From positions 186,001 through 250,000 of the forward strand of contig NZ_MSMP01000001.1 in assembly GCF_001936575.1 (NCBI RefSeq): a DNA stretch of 64,000 bases, in the 5' to 3' direction. This document shows positions 43,788-53,573 of the stretch, in pieces (the stretch's first letter is position 1; each line of letters opens with the position of its first letter). A model generated the notes under the pieces. That model did not search any database. It saw only the letters and a program-made list of their open reading frames with translations, and had not been told where the DNA came from. Made by a program: the position numbers and the translations under genes. The stretch is from Tenacibaculum agarivorans (lineage in GTDB: Bacteria > Bacteroidota > Bacteroidia > Flavobacteriales > Flavobacteriaceae).

Positions 43788-45051
43788 AAAACAAATTCTA
43801 ATTACTGGATTCGCCTTATTCTCTATGTTTTTTGGTGCAGGAAATTTAATCCTCCCGCCTTTTTTAGGAAAAAATGCTGCAGATATGTGGTTTTGGGTTA
43901 CTATTGGTTTTTTTATTACTGCTGTTTTTATTCCTATTCTTGGTATTCTAGCCCATGCGCGTTTACAAGGAACAATGTATGATTTTGGTAAAAAAGTATC
44001 TCCTATATTTAGTTTAGTATATTGTTTAATTGTCTACGCTATTTCTATTGCTTTACCTGCCCCAAGGACTGCTTCTGTAACTCATGAAATGGCAATTCAA
44101 CCATACTTTGAAATCAACTCGTTAATCACAAGTACTATATATTTTATACTTGTGTTTTCATTTGTAATGAATAGAAGTAAAATTTTGAACCTTATTGGGC
44201 GATTTTTAACTCCTTTAATCGTTTTAATTTTACTTTCTGTAATTTTCATTGGAATATTTTCTTCCAATAGTATAATCTCACCTTCTATTTTTAATACTCC
44301 TATTATAGATGGGCTTTTAGAAGGGTATCAGACATTTGATGCTATTGGTGCTGTGGTTATTGGTGGTGTACTCGTAATTTCTATGAATTTTAATACAAAT
44401 ACTTCTTTTGAAGCTAAAAAAGAATTAATTACTAAGTCAGGATTTGTAGCTGGTTTAGGGTTACTGATAATTTATGCAGGACTTATATATAATGGCGCAT
44501 TGTTTGGCAGTTTTTTTGGTGATAAAGCAAGCAGAACAGAGGTTTTATCAGGGTTAAGCACAAAAACTTTAGGTAATATAGGAACCACTTTCTTGAGTAT
44601 TTTAGTTGCTTTAGCTTGTTTCACAACTGCTGTAGGAATTATTACGGGTACTGCTGATTACTTTAAAGGTATATTCAAAAACAATCAAAAAGCATATACC
44701 ATAACTGCTCTGGTAGGTTGTCTGTTAGGTATTGTTGTTGGGCAGTTTGATGTACATTACATTATAAATATTGCATTACCAGCACTAATGTTTATCTATC
44801 CTATTACTATTGTACTAATCTTACTAAATCTTCTGCCTGAGAAACTAGCAACACCAACTCTATTTAGAACTGTTGTGATCGTTGCTTTTATATTTAGTAT
44901 TCCAGATTTTTTACAGTTTATCATTGATAAAAAACACTTAAGCGGAGTACAAGAACTTATACCACTAGCTAAGCATCACTTAGGTTGGGTATTACCTGCA
45001 TTACTTACTTTTATAATCGTTTCTTTTTTGGAAAAAAGGATCAAAATTTAG
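43774..45051 (+). CDS. brnQ: Branched-chain amino acid:cation symporter (BrnQ)
   Basis: 425-residue inner-membrane transporter for leucine, isoleucine and valine with about 12 helices. The N-terminal FFGAGNLILPPFLG motif and following helices match the LIVCS family. Translated with the preceding hydrolase through a 14-bp overlap; tail overlaps the convergent barrel gene by 4 bp. Confidence 0.93.
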   Translation: MQNFKKQILITGFALFSMFFGAGNLILPPFLGKNAADMWFWVTIGFFITAVFIPILGILAHARLQGTMYDFGKKVSPIFSLVYCLIVYAISIALPAPRTASVTHEMAIQPYFEINSLITSTIYFILVFSFVMNRSKILNLIGRFLTPLIVLILLSVIFIGIFSSNSIISPSIFNTPIIDGLLEGYQTFDAIGAVVIGGVLVISMNFNTNTSFEAKKELITKSGFVAGLGLLIIYAGLIYNGALFGSFFGDKASRTEVLSGLSTKTLGNIGTTFLSILVALACFTTAVGIITGTADYFKGIFKNNQKAYTITALVGCLLGIVVGQFDVHYIINIALPALMFIYPITIVLILLNLLPEKLATPTLFRTVVIVAFIFSIPDFLQFIIDKKHLSGVQELIPLAKHHLGWVLPALLTFIIVSFLEKRIKI

Positions 45052-45524
45052 AATCGGTAACCAACGCTTAACCCAACTCTTGGCACCACAGCAGGTGATC
45101 TTTCAGTGAATAGGTTTCTACCTAAACCACCAACAATGCTCACCATTAATCCACCGTTGGACACGTATTTAGAACCCGCAGAAATACCAAGTGCACCGTC
45201 AGTATACGAAACTCTACTATCATCTTTCCCTGAATTTAATCCAAAGAAAATCTCTCCAAAATAGTTCCAGTTTTTAGCAGTAGTGAAATAGTGGCGGAAG
45301 AAAGGTGTAAACATGTTATCTTCATTATATCTGAAATCTGCATTGTCATTTTCAAAATTGAAAAGCCCAGAAATACCTACAGAAGATTGATCGCTGATAT
45401 AATATTCATAATTAACCTCTACTGTTTTCATTACTAAAGCATCTGTTAAATCTAAACTAATTTCTTGTTGAGCTTGCACTAAAAAACTCATTAAAAATGC
45501 GAAAACTGCAATTACCTTTTTCAT
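45048..45524 (-). CDS. Small outer-membrane beta-barrel protein
   Basis: 158 residues, signal peptide (1-18, FLVQAQ) and an eight-strand barrel ending in GYRF. No catalytic motif; resembles OmpW/OprF-like small barrels in layout only. Convergent overlap of 4 bp with brnQ. Confidence 0.7.
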   Translation of the reverse strand: MKKVIAVFAFLMSFLVQAQQEISLDLTDALVMKTVEVNYEYYISDQSSVGISGLFNFENDNADFRYNEDNMFTPFFRHYFTTAKNWNYFGEIFFGLNSGKDDSRVSYTDGALGISAGSKYVSNGGLMVSIVGGLGRNLFTERSPAVVPRVGLSVGYRF

Positions 45525-45834
45525 TATACGTTGAATTGTTGGATTATTATTTGTCTAACACGAATCTTAGATAAAAAAATTTGTCAGTTCGAATAATTTT
45601 ACAAAATGAAAATAAAATTGTATCGAGAACAAGGCTATTACTTCTCGATATAAAATTATTTTTCATTGCATTACAAATAATTTCACTCGAAGTGACACTA
45701 TTATTCTTAAATGAGATTCACGTGATCTACTAATTATGGTAACAAAAATACACTTTTATTATAATGGTTTAGTTAAAGTGAGTGTTATGTTATCTTCAGT
45801 TTATGTTCAAAAATTGAACCAAAGTTTATATTTC
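45525..45834. other. Gene-free stretch with small palindromes
   Basis: Contains TATCGAGAA / TTCTCGATA (45621-45629 and 45642-45650) and TCACTCGAAGTGA (45683-45695), short inverted repeats resembling flavobacterial REP-like units. No ORF is supported. Confidence 0.5.
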
Positions 45835-48800
45835 TTAAAAAATAGCTTTTAACTGTACCGTACCAGAATGTACTGCTTTAGAACTTTCGCTTTTTCTCCC
45901 AAAATAATTTAAACTCAAGTTTAAAAAAGAATTTAATTTTTGATTAAATACTACATTCCACGTGAAATTTTCACCTGTTTGTAAACCTTCTAACATTTGA
46001 TAACCAACAGGAGAATTGGAATTCCCTGTAAAATCATTTAGAAACATGGTAAAATCGGCAGAAATCTGTTGTTTCTTTTCATTCAAATAAAAATATTCCA
46101 ATCCTAATTTTTGTTGATTCAATTCTTCTAATCCTAATTGGGTATTTCTTTTATCTTTTACATGGTAAAAAATAGAAAATCGATGATCTTTATTAAATAA
46201 GTAACTCAGCTTGGGCTGCAATTCTTTTAGAATTAAATTATAATTCCTATTGGCAAAATTCTCGGTTTGCAAATCGTTCTCACTGTAAGAGGTTATAAAC
46301 TCAAATAACCACAATGGAGAAAGTTTATGCTGAAATTCTAATTGATGGATAAAAGATGTATTTTCTTGTGCTCCAATGGAAAATTGCTGCTTATTTTTAG
46401 TATTACCATACGTATAAATCCAACTATACTTTTGTAGGTTTCTATTGAAAAAGAAACTATTTCTAATATTAAACTGAAGACTTACCAATTCACCTTCATT
46501 TAAATCAAATGGATTAAAATTGAATTGATCTCCAACCCTTCTTTGTTCATTATTAATGCTTAAAAAAGTTTGATTATAAAAATGAGAACTGATTTTTTTC
46601 CATCCTTTTTTATCCTTCCATAACTGTGGATTAAGAATTATAGATTGTTTTAAGCCAACTTTTTGTGTAGGTAAAAATCGTAAATTCGGTAACGGAACTC
46701 TTAGGTATTCTGCTTGGTCTTGAAATTCAGCAATTTCAAATTCTTCAAATTGCTGTTCTCCATCATTATTGTAATCGTTCCAAGTATAAAAACCTTGACC
46801 TGGTTCTGTTTTTACATAGACAAAATCTTGTTGCGCAATGTTCCCAGAAGATGTTTCATATACGGTTCCTAAACTCAAAAAGTTTTTAAAAAAACGCTGG
46901 TTATAAGTTATTTTAGAATTTAATGCTTGTTCATTTTCCGTAAACTTATTGTCTGTAAATCTATAATTCGCATATAATGATAAGTTGGTGGTTTTATTCT
47001 GAATCAATCTACTTTGTAAATACAGCGTATTTCTATTGTTAATTTGAGTAAAACGATTCGTTCTTATACTATCATTCGTTCTATAATTCAGTCCTATTTT
47101 AGCAAAAACTTTAGTAGAATCGCCAATTCCATAATACCCTTCATATTCTTGAAATTGATGACTTAAATTACTAAACTCATTTGTAGTTCTGTTTTTAATT
47201 TCATTAGATTCTACACCTAAAAAACCACCAATCCACGACTTTCCTAAACTACGTTCTATTTTTGTGTTTAGCCTAAAAAACGCATCTTTTTCTATGGTAG
47301 ATGTATTCGATAAAAAACTACTTTTTAACGTAAATCTTGTTTTTTGATTTCCTAAACTTGATTGTATTTCGTGTTTGTTTCCATTAAAACTTTTTGAAAA
47401 ATTCAGATGATTAAAACTATAGAAAACAAAATTGGTATCGTTACTTTTTAAGGTTAAACCAGTTGCTATTTGCTGTTGGTTTCCTAGTTGTTCTCTTACA
47501 TTCCAATCTCTATTGAATTCCACTGCTCTAAAACGCTGTACGGTTCTAAAGTTTTCTTGTACAAATTCGTAGTCAACCTTGCTAGACAATTTCCATTTTC
47601 GATCGAGTATTACTTGATTCCAGTTCAATTTTGATGCAACTTGCTGGTTCTTTTCATCATCGATGGACGAAAATAAATTTTGATCTGAATTGCTATATGC
47701 TAATTCTCCTTGAATAACTGTTTTTTCTGAAGGTTTGTAAGTTGAATTTACTGCAGCAACTTGTAAGCTTGTTGGCGCTATTAATCGTACTACAGGATCA
47801 AAACTACCTAAATTAGGTCCCATATATCTATAAATTGTTCCTGTAGCAATTGCCCTGTCTACAACATAACTTCCTTGATTTACTCCAACATTAGAAAAGG
47901 TAACAGAAAATAACTCTTCATTTTCATCAGTTGAAAACTCAAAGGTTTCGACACCACTTACCATTATTTTTCGGTATTGGATTCGATTTTCAGAAAACAC
48001 ATCTGCAAAGGCACTAGGTGATACCATCTGAGAAATATCATTACCTACATTGGCTAAAATTTGTTTTTGATTATCACTTAAGCCTTGTTGAATGGGTTGA
48101 TTTTTAGCATCATTTTCATTGTAAAAATAGCCTGTGATTGAAAATTTATCATTTTGATATTGTGCTTTTTCATACGTAATAAAACGAGTATAGTTTTGAT
48201 CGGAAAACTGGAATTCTACACGAATTCTCATATCGTTTGTAATTGGATATGTAGTATTGAATCGAATTTCTGCCAAATTATAATCAATAACATAGTCCTT
48301 ATTTTCACCTCGCTCAATTTTACTTCCATTGACAAAAACAGCATCACTACCAGCAACAATAACTATATTCCCTTCGTTATTGGGACCGAATATTTTATAG
48401 GGACCTTGATTACCTTCTACTCCTACAAAATTAAATGCTGAAAATCGTCCTCTAACAATAGCTCCAGATGCAGAAACTTTTGTATTTGGACTTAAGTTTG
48501 CCTCAGCTTCTAAACCAGAAACTTGCTTTTCAAAATTTAGAAAGTAACTATCAGTATTCGCTAAAGAAACATCCCCTCCTTTAACCCGCCAATTTTTACT
48601 GAATAATTCAATGAATATGCGATCGAAATTAGTGATGCTTTGTGAAAATCCGTTTTGCTGTAACGGAAAATTATTATCAAAAATATTCGCTTTAATAGAT
48701 ACATCTTTAGACAATTTACCTTCTAAAGTTAAATCCAATGAAGCATTAGTTACTGCATTCTGATTGTTTCCCGTGGTAATCCCTCTAGCAATAAAACCCT

Positions 48801-49209
48801 GCGTTTTTAGTCCATCAAAAAGTTTAAAATCTTTTTTCTTTTTATTCGTAGTTAGGCTATATAGTTTTCCTGTGTTATTTGCGTTAGGAACAATGAGTTT
48901 TTCATCTAAAGGCGTATATGTTTTGGTAATAAAATCTGGAAAACGCAAGTACTCTATGGTAATTTCAGAAAACTCATTTTTATCAATGATTAACTCTGCT
49001 TTAGGGAAATTTACCTTGTATTTATCAGCTGGAATACTCTCATTTTTCGAAGTACTTATTCTAAAAAAAGTTGGGTTAATACTAAGGGAGTCTATTTGGA
49101 TAGTATCATTTTTAACTTTAATCTTTTTTGATCGAAATTCTTTGAGATTTCGCTGAGCAAAACCAGTACTCCCTACTAACAGCAAAAAAACAAGTACTTT
49201 TCTAATCAT
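45835..49209 (-). CDS. Large outer-membrane protein of unknown function
   Basis: 1,124 residues from ATG 49207-49209 (MIRKVLVFLLL); the TTG upstream is rejected. Signal peptide (1-18, GFAQ), then repeated antiparallel beta-strand pattern throughout, with many FxYxR/N alternations, ending LKAIF. The segment GFIARGITTGNNQNAVTN...FDNNFPLQQNG is reminiscent of motifs in SprA, the type IX secretion channel, but the protein is half its length and lacks the rest. I would call it a very large outer-membrane barrel or fibre of Bacteroidota. Single gene. Confidence 0.6.
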   Translation of the reverse strand: MIRKVLVFLLLVGSTGFAQRNLKEFRSKKIKVKNDTIQIDSLSINPTFFRISTSKNESIPADKYKVNFPKAELIIDKNEFSEITIEYLRFPDFITKTYTPLDEKLIVPNANNTGKLYSLTTNKKKKDFKLFDGLKTQGFIARGITTGNNQNAVTNASLDLTLEGKLSKDVSIKANIFDNNFPLQQNGFSQSITNFDRIFIELFSKNWRVKGGDVSLANTDSYFLNFEKQVSGLEAEANLSPNTKVSASGAIVRGRFSAFNFVGVEGNQGPYKIFGPNNEGNIVIVAGSDAVFVNGSKIERGENKDYVIDYNLAEIRFNTTYPITNDMRIRVEFQFSDQNYTRFITYEKAQYQNDKFSITGYFYNENDAKNQPIQQGLSDNQKQILANVGNDISQMVSPSAFADVFSENRIQYRKIMVSGVETFEFSTDENEELFSVTFSNVGVNQGSYVVDRAIATGTIYRYMGPNLGSFDPVVRLIAPTSLQVAAVNSTYKPSEKTVIQGELAYSNSDQNLFSSIDDEKNQQVASKLNWNQVILDRKWKLSSKVDYEFVQENFRTVQRFRAVEFNRDWNVREQLGNQQQIATGLTLKSNDTNFVFYSFNHLNFSKSFNGNKHEIQSSLGNQKTRFTLKSSFLSNTSTIEKDAFFRLNTKIERSLGKSWIGGFLGVESNEIKNRTTNEFSNLSHQFQEYEGYYGIGDSTKVFAKIGLNYRTNDSIRTNRFTQINNRNTLYLQSRLIQNKTTNLSLYANYRFTDNKFTENEQALNSKITYNQRFFKNFLSLGTVYETSSGNIAQQDFVYVKTEPGQGFYTWNDYNNDGEQQFEEFEIAEFQDQAEYLRVPLPNLRFLPTQKVGLKQSIILNPQLWKDKKGWKKISSHFYNQTFLSINNEQRRVGDQFNFNPFDLNEGELVSLQFNIRNSFFFNRNLQKYSWIYTYGNTKNKQQFSIGAQENTSFIHQLEFQHKLSPLWLFEFITSYSENDLQTENFANRNYNLILKELQPKLSYLFNKDHRFSIFYHVKDKRNTQLGLEELNQQKLGLEYFYLNEKKQQISADFTMFLNDFTGNSNSPVGYQMLEGLQTGENFTWNVVFNQKLNSFLNLSLNYFGRKSESSKAVHSGTVQLKAIF

Positions 49210-49357
49210 ATTATCTACCAACGAAATCTTGGTAAAAATAGTTTATTCATTTTTTACAGTTATAATAGCTTCTGAACTTTTAATTTTATCAGGAAGTATT
49301 GTAATTGAAGTCTTATATAATTTCCTCTATTTTCCTTTATAGACTTAGCCTTCAAAA

Positions 49358-49477
49358 TCAATCACATCCACAATCAGGACCACAACCCTTATTACTTTTT
49401 GCATTAAAGAAAAACTTTCGTACTAAAAACAAAACTGCAAAAATTACTATTCCGTATGTGATAAAATCTTGTATCAT
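49358..49477 (-). CDS. FeoB-associated Cys-rich membrane protein
   Basis: 39 residues: one helix (IVIFAVLFLVRKFFF) and a C-terminal GCGPDCGCD cysteine cluster. Its ATG overlaps the feoB stop (ATGA), the typical location. A longer ORF extends upstream but is in feoB. Probably helps FeoB in Fe(II) uptake, as FeoC-like tails do; role inferred from position. Confidence 0.85.
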   Translation of the reverse strand: MIQDFITYGIVIFAVLFLVRKFFFNAKSNKGCGPDCGCD

Positions 49478-51567
49478 TGTAATAATTGATAAACTAGTAA
49501 TGCCGAAACGTATGCTAAAATACCCATTCCAACTAATTGTAGTAGTGGCCATCTCCAACTTTTAGTTTCTCTTTGTACAATAGCTAGCGTAGCCATACAT
49601 TGCATAGCAAAAGCATAAAAGATCAATAAAGACATCCCTGTGGCAAAATTAAAACGTTTACCTCCTGTTTTTGGATTAATTTCTGCTTCCATTCGTTCCT
49701 TTATAGTTCCTTCGTCTTCTACACCTTCAATACTATAAATAGTCGCTAAAGTCCCAATAAACACCTCTCTGGCCGCAAAAGAGGTAATCAATCCTATTCC
49801 TATTTTCCAATCATAACCTAAAGGCTTTACTATGGGCTCAATGGTTTTACCCGCTATTCCTATATATGATTTTTCTAATTTTAAAGATGCTATTTGCTGT
49901 GCTAATTCTTCGGCTGTTAATTGCTCACTAATTGATGCATTAAACTCCTCTTCTACTTTAGTATAGGAAGATGGTCCATGAGTAGCTAAAAACCAAAGTA
50001 AAATAGAAATTGGTAAAATAATTTTACCTGCTTCCAACACAAAACTTTTTGTTTTTTCTAATACTGTAAAAAGTATATTTTTTAGTGATGGTAGTTTATA
50101 ATCTGGCATCTCGATCACAAAAAACGATTTACTCTTCACCTTTAAGGTTTTATGTAAAATAAATGCTGCTATTAATGCAGTTATGAAACCTAATCCATAT
50201 AAACCTAATAAAGTTAATCCCTGTAAATTGAAAATCCCTAAGACTTTTTTACTTGGAATAATAATAGCAATTAGTATAGCATATACTGGTAAACGTGCAG
50301 AACAGGTAGTAAAAGGTGTTATTAAGATTGTGATTAACCGCTCTTTCCAACTACTAATTGTTCTTGTTGCCATTACTGCTGGAATTGCACAAGCTGTACC
50401 TGAAATTAAAGGAATTACACTCTTACCACTTAATCCAAATGGACGCATAATTTTATCCATTAAAAAAACCACTCTACTCATATAACCAGATTCTTCCAGT
50501 ACAGCAATCAAGAAAAATAAAATAGCAATTTGTGGAATAAAAATCAATACACCTCCAATACCTGGAATAATTCCATCAGTTAATAAATCAGTTAGCTTTC
50601 CCTCAGGTAATGTTCCTTTGATAACTTCGGATAAACTTCCAAAAAGTTCATCAATAAAGTCCATTGGTATTGTTGCCCAATTAAAAATCGACTGAAAAAT
50701 AAGTACAAGTATTGTTAAGAAAATTAGATACCCCCCAATTTTATGTGTGAAAATTTTATCTAGAAAGCTTCTTAAATCTTGCCCTTTACTTCTATCTATA
50801 GTATAATTATCTTTTAAAATACTATTAATATACTGGTAACGATAAATAGTTTCTTTATGCTGGTATTGGTTAAGTTTAGAAACATCATCAGAAAAATCAG
50901 AAAAATCTTCGTTGTGAGCTATTACAACATTTTTTTGTGTCAACCCCAACCATAATTCATAAATTGATTTTTTAGGGTTTACTTCTTGTAACCTATCAAA
51001 ATAAGTAGCATCTATTTTTTTAGCCGTTTCTTTAAAATTAGCATTCGATTTTAATGATTGATAATTTTCAATTGCTACTTTTAAATTTTGTATTCCTCTA
51101 TTTTTTTTAGCAGAAATCAAAATTACCTTAGTTTGTAATTTTCTTTCTAGGCCTTCAAAATCAATTGAAATCCCCTTTTTTTCCATCTGATCAGCCATAT
51201 TGATCACTAAAATGGTAGGAATTCCAAAATCTTGCACTTGAGTAAACAGTAATAAATTTCTCTTTAAATTCTCAGCGTCAGCTACTACAACAAGTACATC
51301 AGGAAAATTAGAATTGCTTGTATCTTGTAATACTTTTAATGCAACACTTTCATCTATAGAAGTAGGATTAATACTATAAGTACCTGGTAAATCTGTAATA
51401 ATAGCTTCTTTACCTTCTGAAAGCTTACAAGCTCCCTGTTTTTTATCCACCGTAATACCAGGATAGTTCCCTACTTTTTGATGTAAACCTGTCAGTGAAT
51501 TAAATAATGATGTTTTTCCTGTATTGGGATTACCAATCAATGAAACTTGAATCTTACTTTTCCCCAT
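49474..51567 (-). CDS. feoB: Ferrous iron transporter B
   Basis: 697-residue GTP-driven Fe(II) importer. N-terminal G domain (G1 GNPNTGKTS at 12-20, then switch motifs VDKKQG and DLPGTYS, and NMADQM), followed by two Gate domains and about 11 helices (FIPQIAILFFLIAVLEESGYMSR and a Cys/Ser-containing TCSARLPVYA). Overlaps feoA by 14 bp upstream and the Cys-rich gene by 4 bp downstream. Confidence 0.97.
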   Translation of the reverse strand: MGKSKIQVSLIGNPNTGKTSLFNSLTGLHQKVGNYPGITVDKKQGACKLSEGKEAIITDLPGTYSINPTSIDESVALKVLQDTSNSNFPDVLVVVADAENLKRNLLLFTQVQDFGIPTILVINMADQMEKKGISIDFEGLERKLQTKVILISAKKNRGIQNLKVAIENYQSLKSNANFKETAKKIDATYFDRLQEVNPKKSIYELWLGLTQKNVVIAHNEDFSDFSDDVSKLNQYQHKETIYRYQYINSILKDNYTIDRSKGQDLRSFLDKIFTHKIGGYLIFLTILVLIFQSIFNWATIPMDFIDELFGSLSEVIKGTLPEGKLTDLLTDGIIPGIGGVLIFIPQIAILFFLIAVLEESGYMSRVVFLMDKIMRPFGLSGKSVIPLISGTACAIPAVMATRTISSWKERLITILITPFTTCSARLPVYAILIAIIIPSKKVLGIFNLQGLTLLGLYGLGFITALIAAFILHKTLKVKSKSFFVIEMPDYKLPSLKNILFTVLEKTKSFVLEAGKIILPISILLWFLATHGPSSYTKVEEEFNASISEQLTAEELAQQIASLKLEKSYIGIAGKTIEPIVKPLGYDWKIGIGLITSFAAREVFIGTLATIYSIEGVEDEGTIKERMEAEINPKTGGKRFNFATGMSLLIFYAFAMQCMATLAIVQRETKSWRWPLLQLVGMGILAYVSALLVYQLLQ

Positions 51568-51799
51568 CAGTGCAGTCTAAATTGGTAATTTTAATTTTTG
51601 AAGCAACTTCTTTTCTAATAGCAACGTGACTTCCATTTACACAAATATACATGGGATCATTCAATGGAGCTACTTGTATCATTTCTACTTCCGCTCCTGG
51701 TAAACAACCCATTTCTAATAATTTTAAAGGAATTGAATGTTGATTCTCTTCTACTATAATACCTAATTGTCCTACTTTTAAAGATGCTATTGTACTCAA
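51554..51799 (-). CDS. feoA: FeoA, SH3-like activator of FeoB
   Basis: 81-residue SH3-fold protein required for FeoB activity. Only in-frame start that keeps the first beta-strand (STIASLKVGQLG) is TTG at 51797-51799; an in-frame TAA lies upstream. Overlaps feoB by 14 bp; promoter TATCTTTG about 55 nt upstream with the GCGGGAAT palindrome between them. Confidence 0.9.
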   Translation of the reverse strand: MSTIASLKVGQLGIIVEENQHSIPLKLLEMGCLPGAEVEMIQVAPLNDPMYICVNGSHVAIRKEVASKIKITNLDCTDGEK

Positions 51800-51821
51800 A
51801 AATATCTTGTTTTATACAATG

Positions 51822-51841
51822 ATTCCCGCCAAAGCGGGAAT
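51822..51841. repeat. GCGGGAAT-type palindrome, copy 3
   Basis: ATTCCCGC-CAAA-GCGGGAAT between the feoA start and its promoter element; it would lie in the feoA leader RNA. Confidence 0.6.
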
Positions 51842-51853
51842 ACATAATGAATA

Positions 51854-51861
51854 CAAAGATA
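51854..51861 (-). promoter_or_regulatory. -7 element for feoAB
   Basis: TATCTTTG on the minus strand, about 55 nt before the feoA TTG. Confidence 0.5.
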
Positions 51862-51913
51862 CTAAATTAGAATCGTTCTAAAGAAGTTGTTTTCTTCTCT
51901 TTTAAGAAGTACC

Positions 51914-51921
51914 TATATTTG
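51914..51921 (+). promoter_or_regulatory. -7 element abutting the holB start (leaderless)
   Basis: TATATTTG on the plus strand ends 4 nt before the ATG at 51926. Confidence 0.55.
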
Positions 51922-51925
51922 TTCT

Positions 51926-53077
51926 ATGACTTTTGAAGATATAATTGGTCAACAGCACATCAAAAAACATTTAATTGCTTCAACTGAAAATGGAAGAATT
52001 CCACATGCGCAATTATTTGTAGGAAAAGAAGGTTCTGGTACATTACCTTTAGCTATTGCTTACGCACAATTTCTATTGTGTAATTTTTCTAATGACAAAG
52101 CTGCTTGTAACTTAAAATGTAGTAAACTACAACATCCTGATTTACATTTTGCTTTTCCCGTAACCACTAACGACAGTGTTAAAAAACACCCAATTAGTAA
52201 TTTATTCTTAGACGATTGGAGAACTTTTATTGAACAAACCCCTTATGGTAGTTTGTTTGATTGGTTAAAACATATTGGTGTTGAAAATAAACAAGGACAG
52301 ATTGGCGTTGATGAAGCAGAAGATATTGTAAAAAAATTATCATTAAAATCATATGAAGGTGGTTTTAAAGTAATGATTATTTGGATGGCAGAAAAGATGA
52401 ATATTGCAGCATCCAATAAACTATTAAAACTAATTGAAGAACCTCCTTCGAAAACCATTTTTTTATTGGTTACTGAAGATGAAGGGCAAATTATTAACAC
52501 CATAAAATCTCGCTGTCAAGCATTACACTTTCCTGCATTATCAGAAAATGACATTGTTAGCTTTTTAACTGAAAATAAACAAGTTGGCACTAATGAAGCA
52601 CAAAGAATTGCACAACAAGCTGAAGGAAATTTAAATAAATCCTTACATCTTTTACATAATGACTCTAACGATTTGGTATTTGAAGAGTGGTTTATTACAT
52701 GGATAAGAAGTGCCTTTAAAGCAAAGGGAAATGCTGCTGTAATTCAAGATTTAATTCAGTGGAGTGAGATCATTGCAAAATCAGGTAGAGAAACCCAAAA
52801 ACAATTTATTCAATACTGCTTACATTTCTTTAGACAAGCATTACTACTAAATTATGGAACTCCTGACTTAGTATATCTAGTGCCACAAACAGCGAATTTT
52901 GCTTTAGAGAAATTTGCTCCTTTTGTGCATAGTGGAAATATAGTTACGATTGAAAAAGAATTAAATGATGCACAATACCATATTGAAAGAAATGGGAATG
53001 CTAAAATTATTTTATTAGATTTATCTATTAAATTAACACGATTACTCCATACCAAAGAAGAAAAAATCAACACATAA
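51926..53077 (+). CDS. holB: DNA polymerase III subunit delta'
   Basis: 383-residue clamp-loader subunit. Starts at ATG 51926 (MTFEDIIGQ), the usual family N-terminus; the longer ORF from 51887 would include the promoter. N-terminal AAA+-like fold with degenerate P-loop GKEGSGTLPLA, a Cys-rich zinc element (CNLKCSKLQHPD), and KLLKLIEEPPSKTIFLLVTED with SRCQ (arginine-finger region). Confidence 0.92.
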   Translation: MTFEDIIGQQHIKKHLIASTENGRIPHAQLFVGKEGSGTLPLAIAYAQFLLCNFSNDKAACNLKCSKLQHPDLHFAFPVTTNDSVKKHPISNLFLDDWRTFIEQTPYGSLFDWLKHIGVENKQGQIGVDEAEDIVKKLSLKSYEGGFKVMIIWMAEKMNIAASNKLLKLIEEPPSKTIFLLVTEDEGQIINTIKSRCQALHFPALSENDIVSFLTENKQVGTNEAQRIAQQAEGNLNKSLHLLHNDSNDLVFEEWFITWIRSAFKAKGNAAVIQDLIQWSEIIAKSGRETQKQFIQYCLHFFRQALLLNYGTPDLVYLVPQTANFALEKFAPFVHSGNIVTIEKELNDAQYHIERNGNAKIILLDLSIKLTRLLHTKEEKINT

Positions 53078-53078
53078 A

Positions 53079-53573
53079 ATGAAGTCACTTTTTTACACTA
53101 TAGCCATTTGTTTTACATTAGCTTTTGGAGCTTGTAAAACTGAAAGTAAGGAACCTAAAAACACATCACTAAACGAAGTAAAGTCATTACATGAATTTAT
53201 GGTTGGTTCTTGGGAAACTACTTACATTAAAATAGAATATCCTACTTACCAAAAAGCTGATAGTAGCTTTGTTTTTGAGGATGACTTCAGCAATCCTAAA
53301 TCAGGAAGAGCTCAATCTAAATACAATAACGACGGAACATTTACCGCTTGGTTTAAACAACCTGACAGTAGTAAAGTTGGCGAATCTAATGGGAAATGGA
53401 AAGTAAAAGGAGATAGTTTACTTGTAGATTATTTTTATCTAGGTAAGCAAGTACAGGCTTGGTATACTATTCAAAAAAGTAAAAATAGTTTTGAAGGAAA
53501 AGTAATTTATGATTGGGATAATGATGGTGATTTTGATGATATCTTGTTGATGAAATCTAAACGAATAAAATAG
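53079..53573 (+). CDS. Small lipoprotein, lipocalin-like
   Basis: 164 residues: lipobox FGAC (Cys19) and a single beta-rich domain (MVGSWETTYIKIE..., NGKWKVKGDSLLVDYF). The layout recalls small lipocalin-like lipoproteins of Bacteroidota; ligand unknown. It starts 1 bp after the holB stop and its TAG overlaps the GTG of the kinase gene. Confidence 0.7.
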   Translation: MKSLFYTIAICFTLAFGACKTESKEPKNTSLNEVKSLHEFMVGSWETTYIKIEYPTYQKADSSFVFEDDFSNPKSGRAQSKYNNDGTFTAWFKQPDSSKVGESNGKWKVKGDSLLVDYFYLGKQVQAWYTIQKSKNSFEGKVIYDWDNDGDFDDILLMKSKRIK

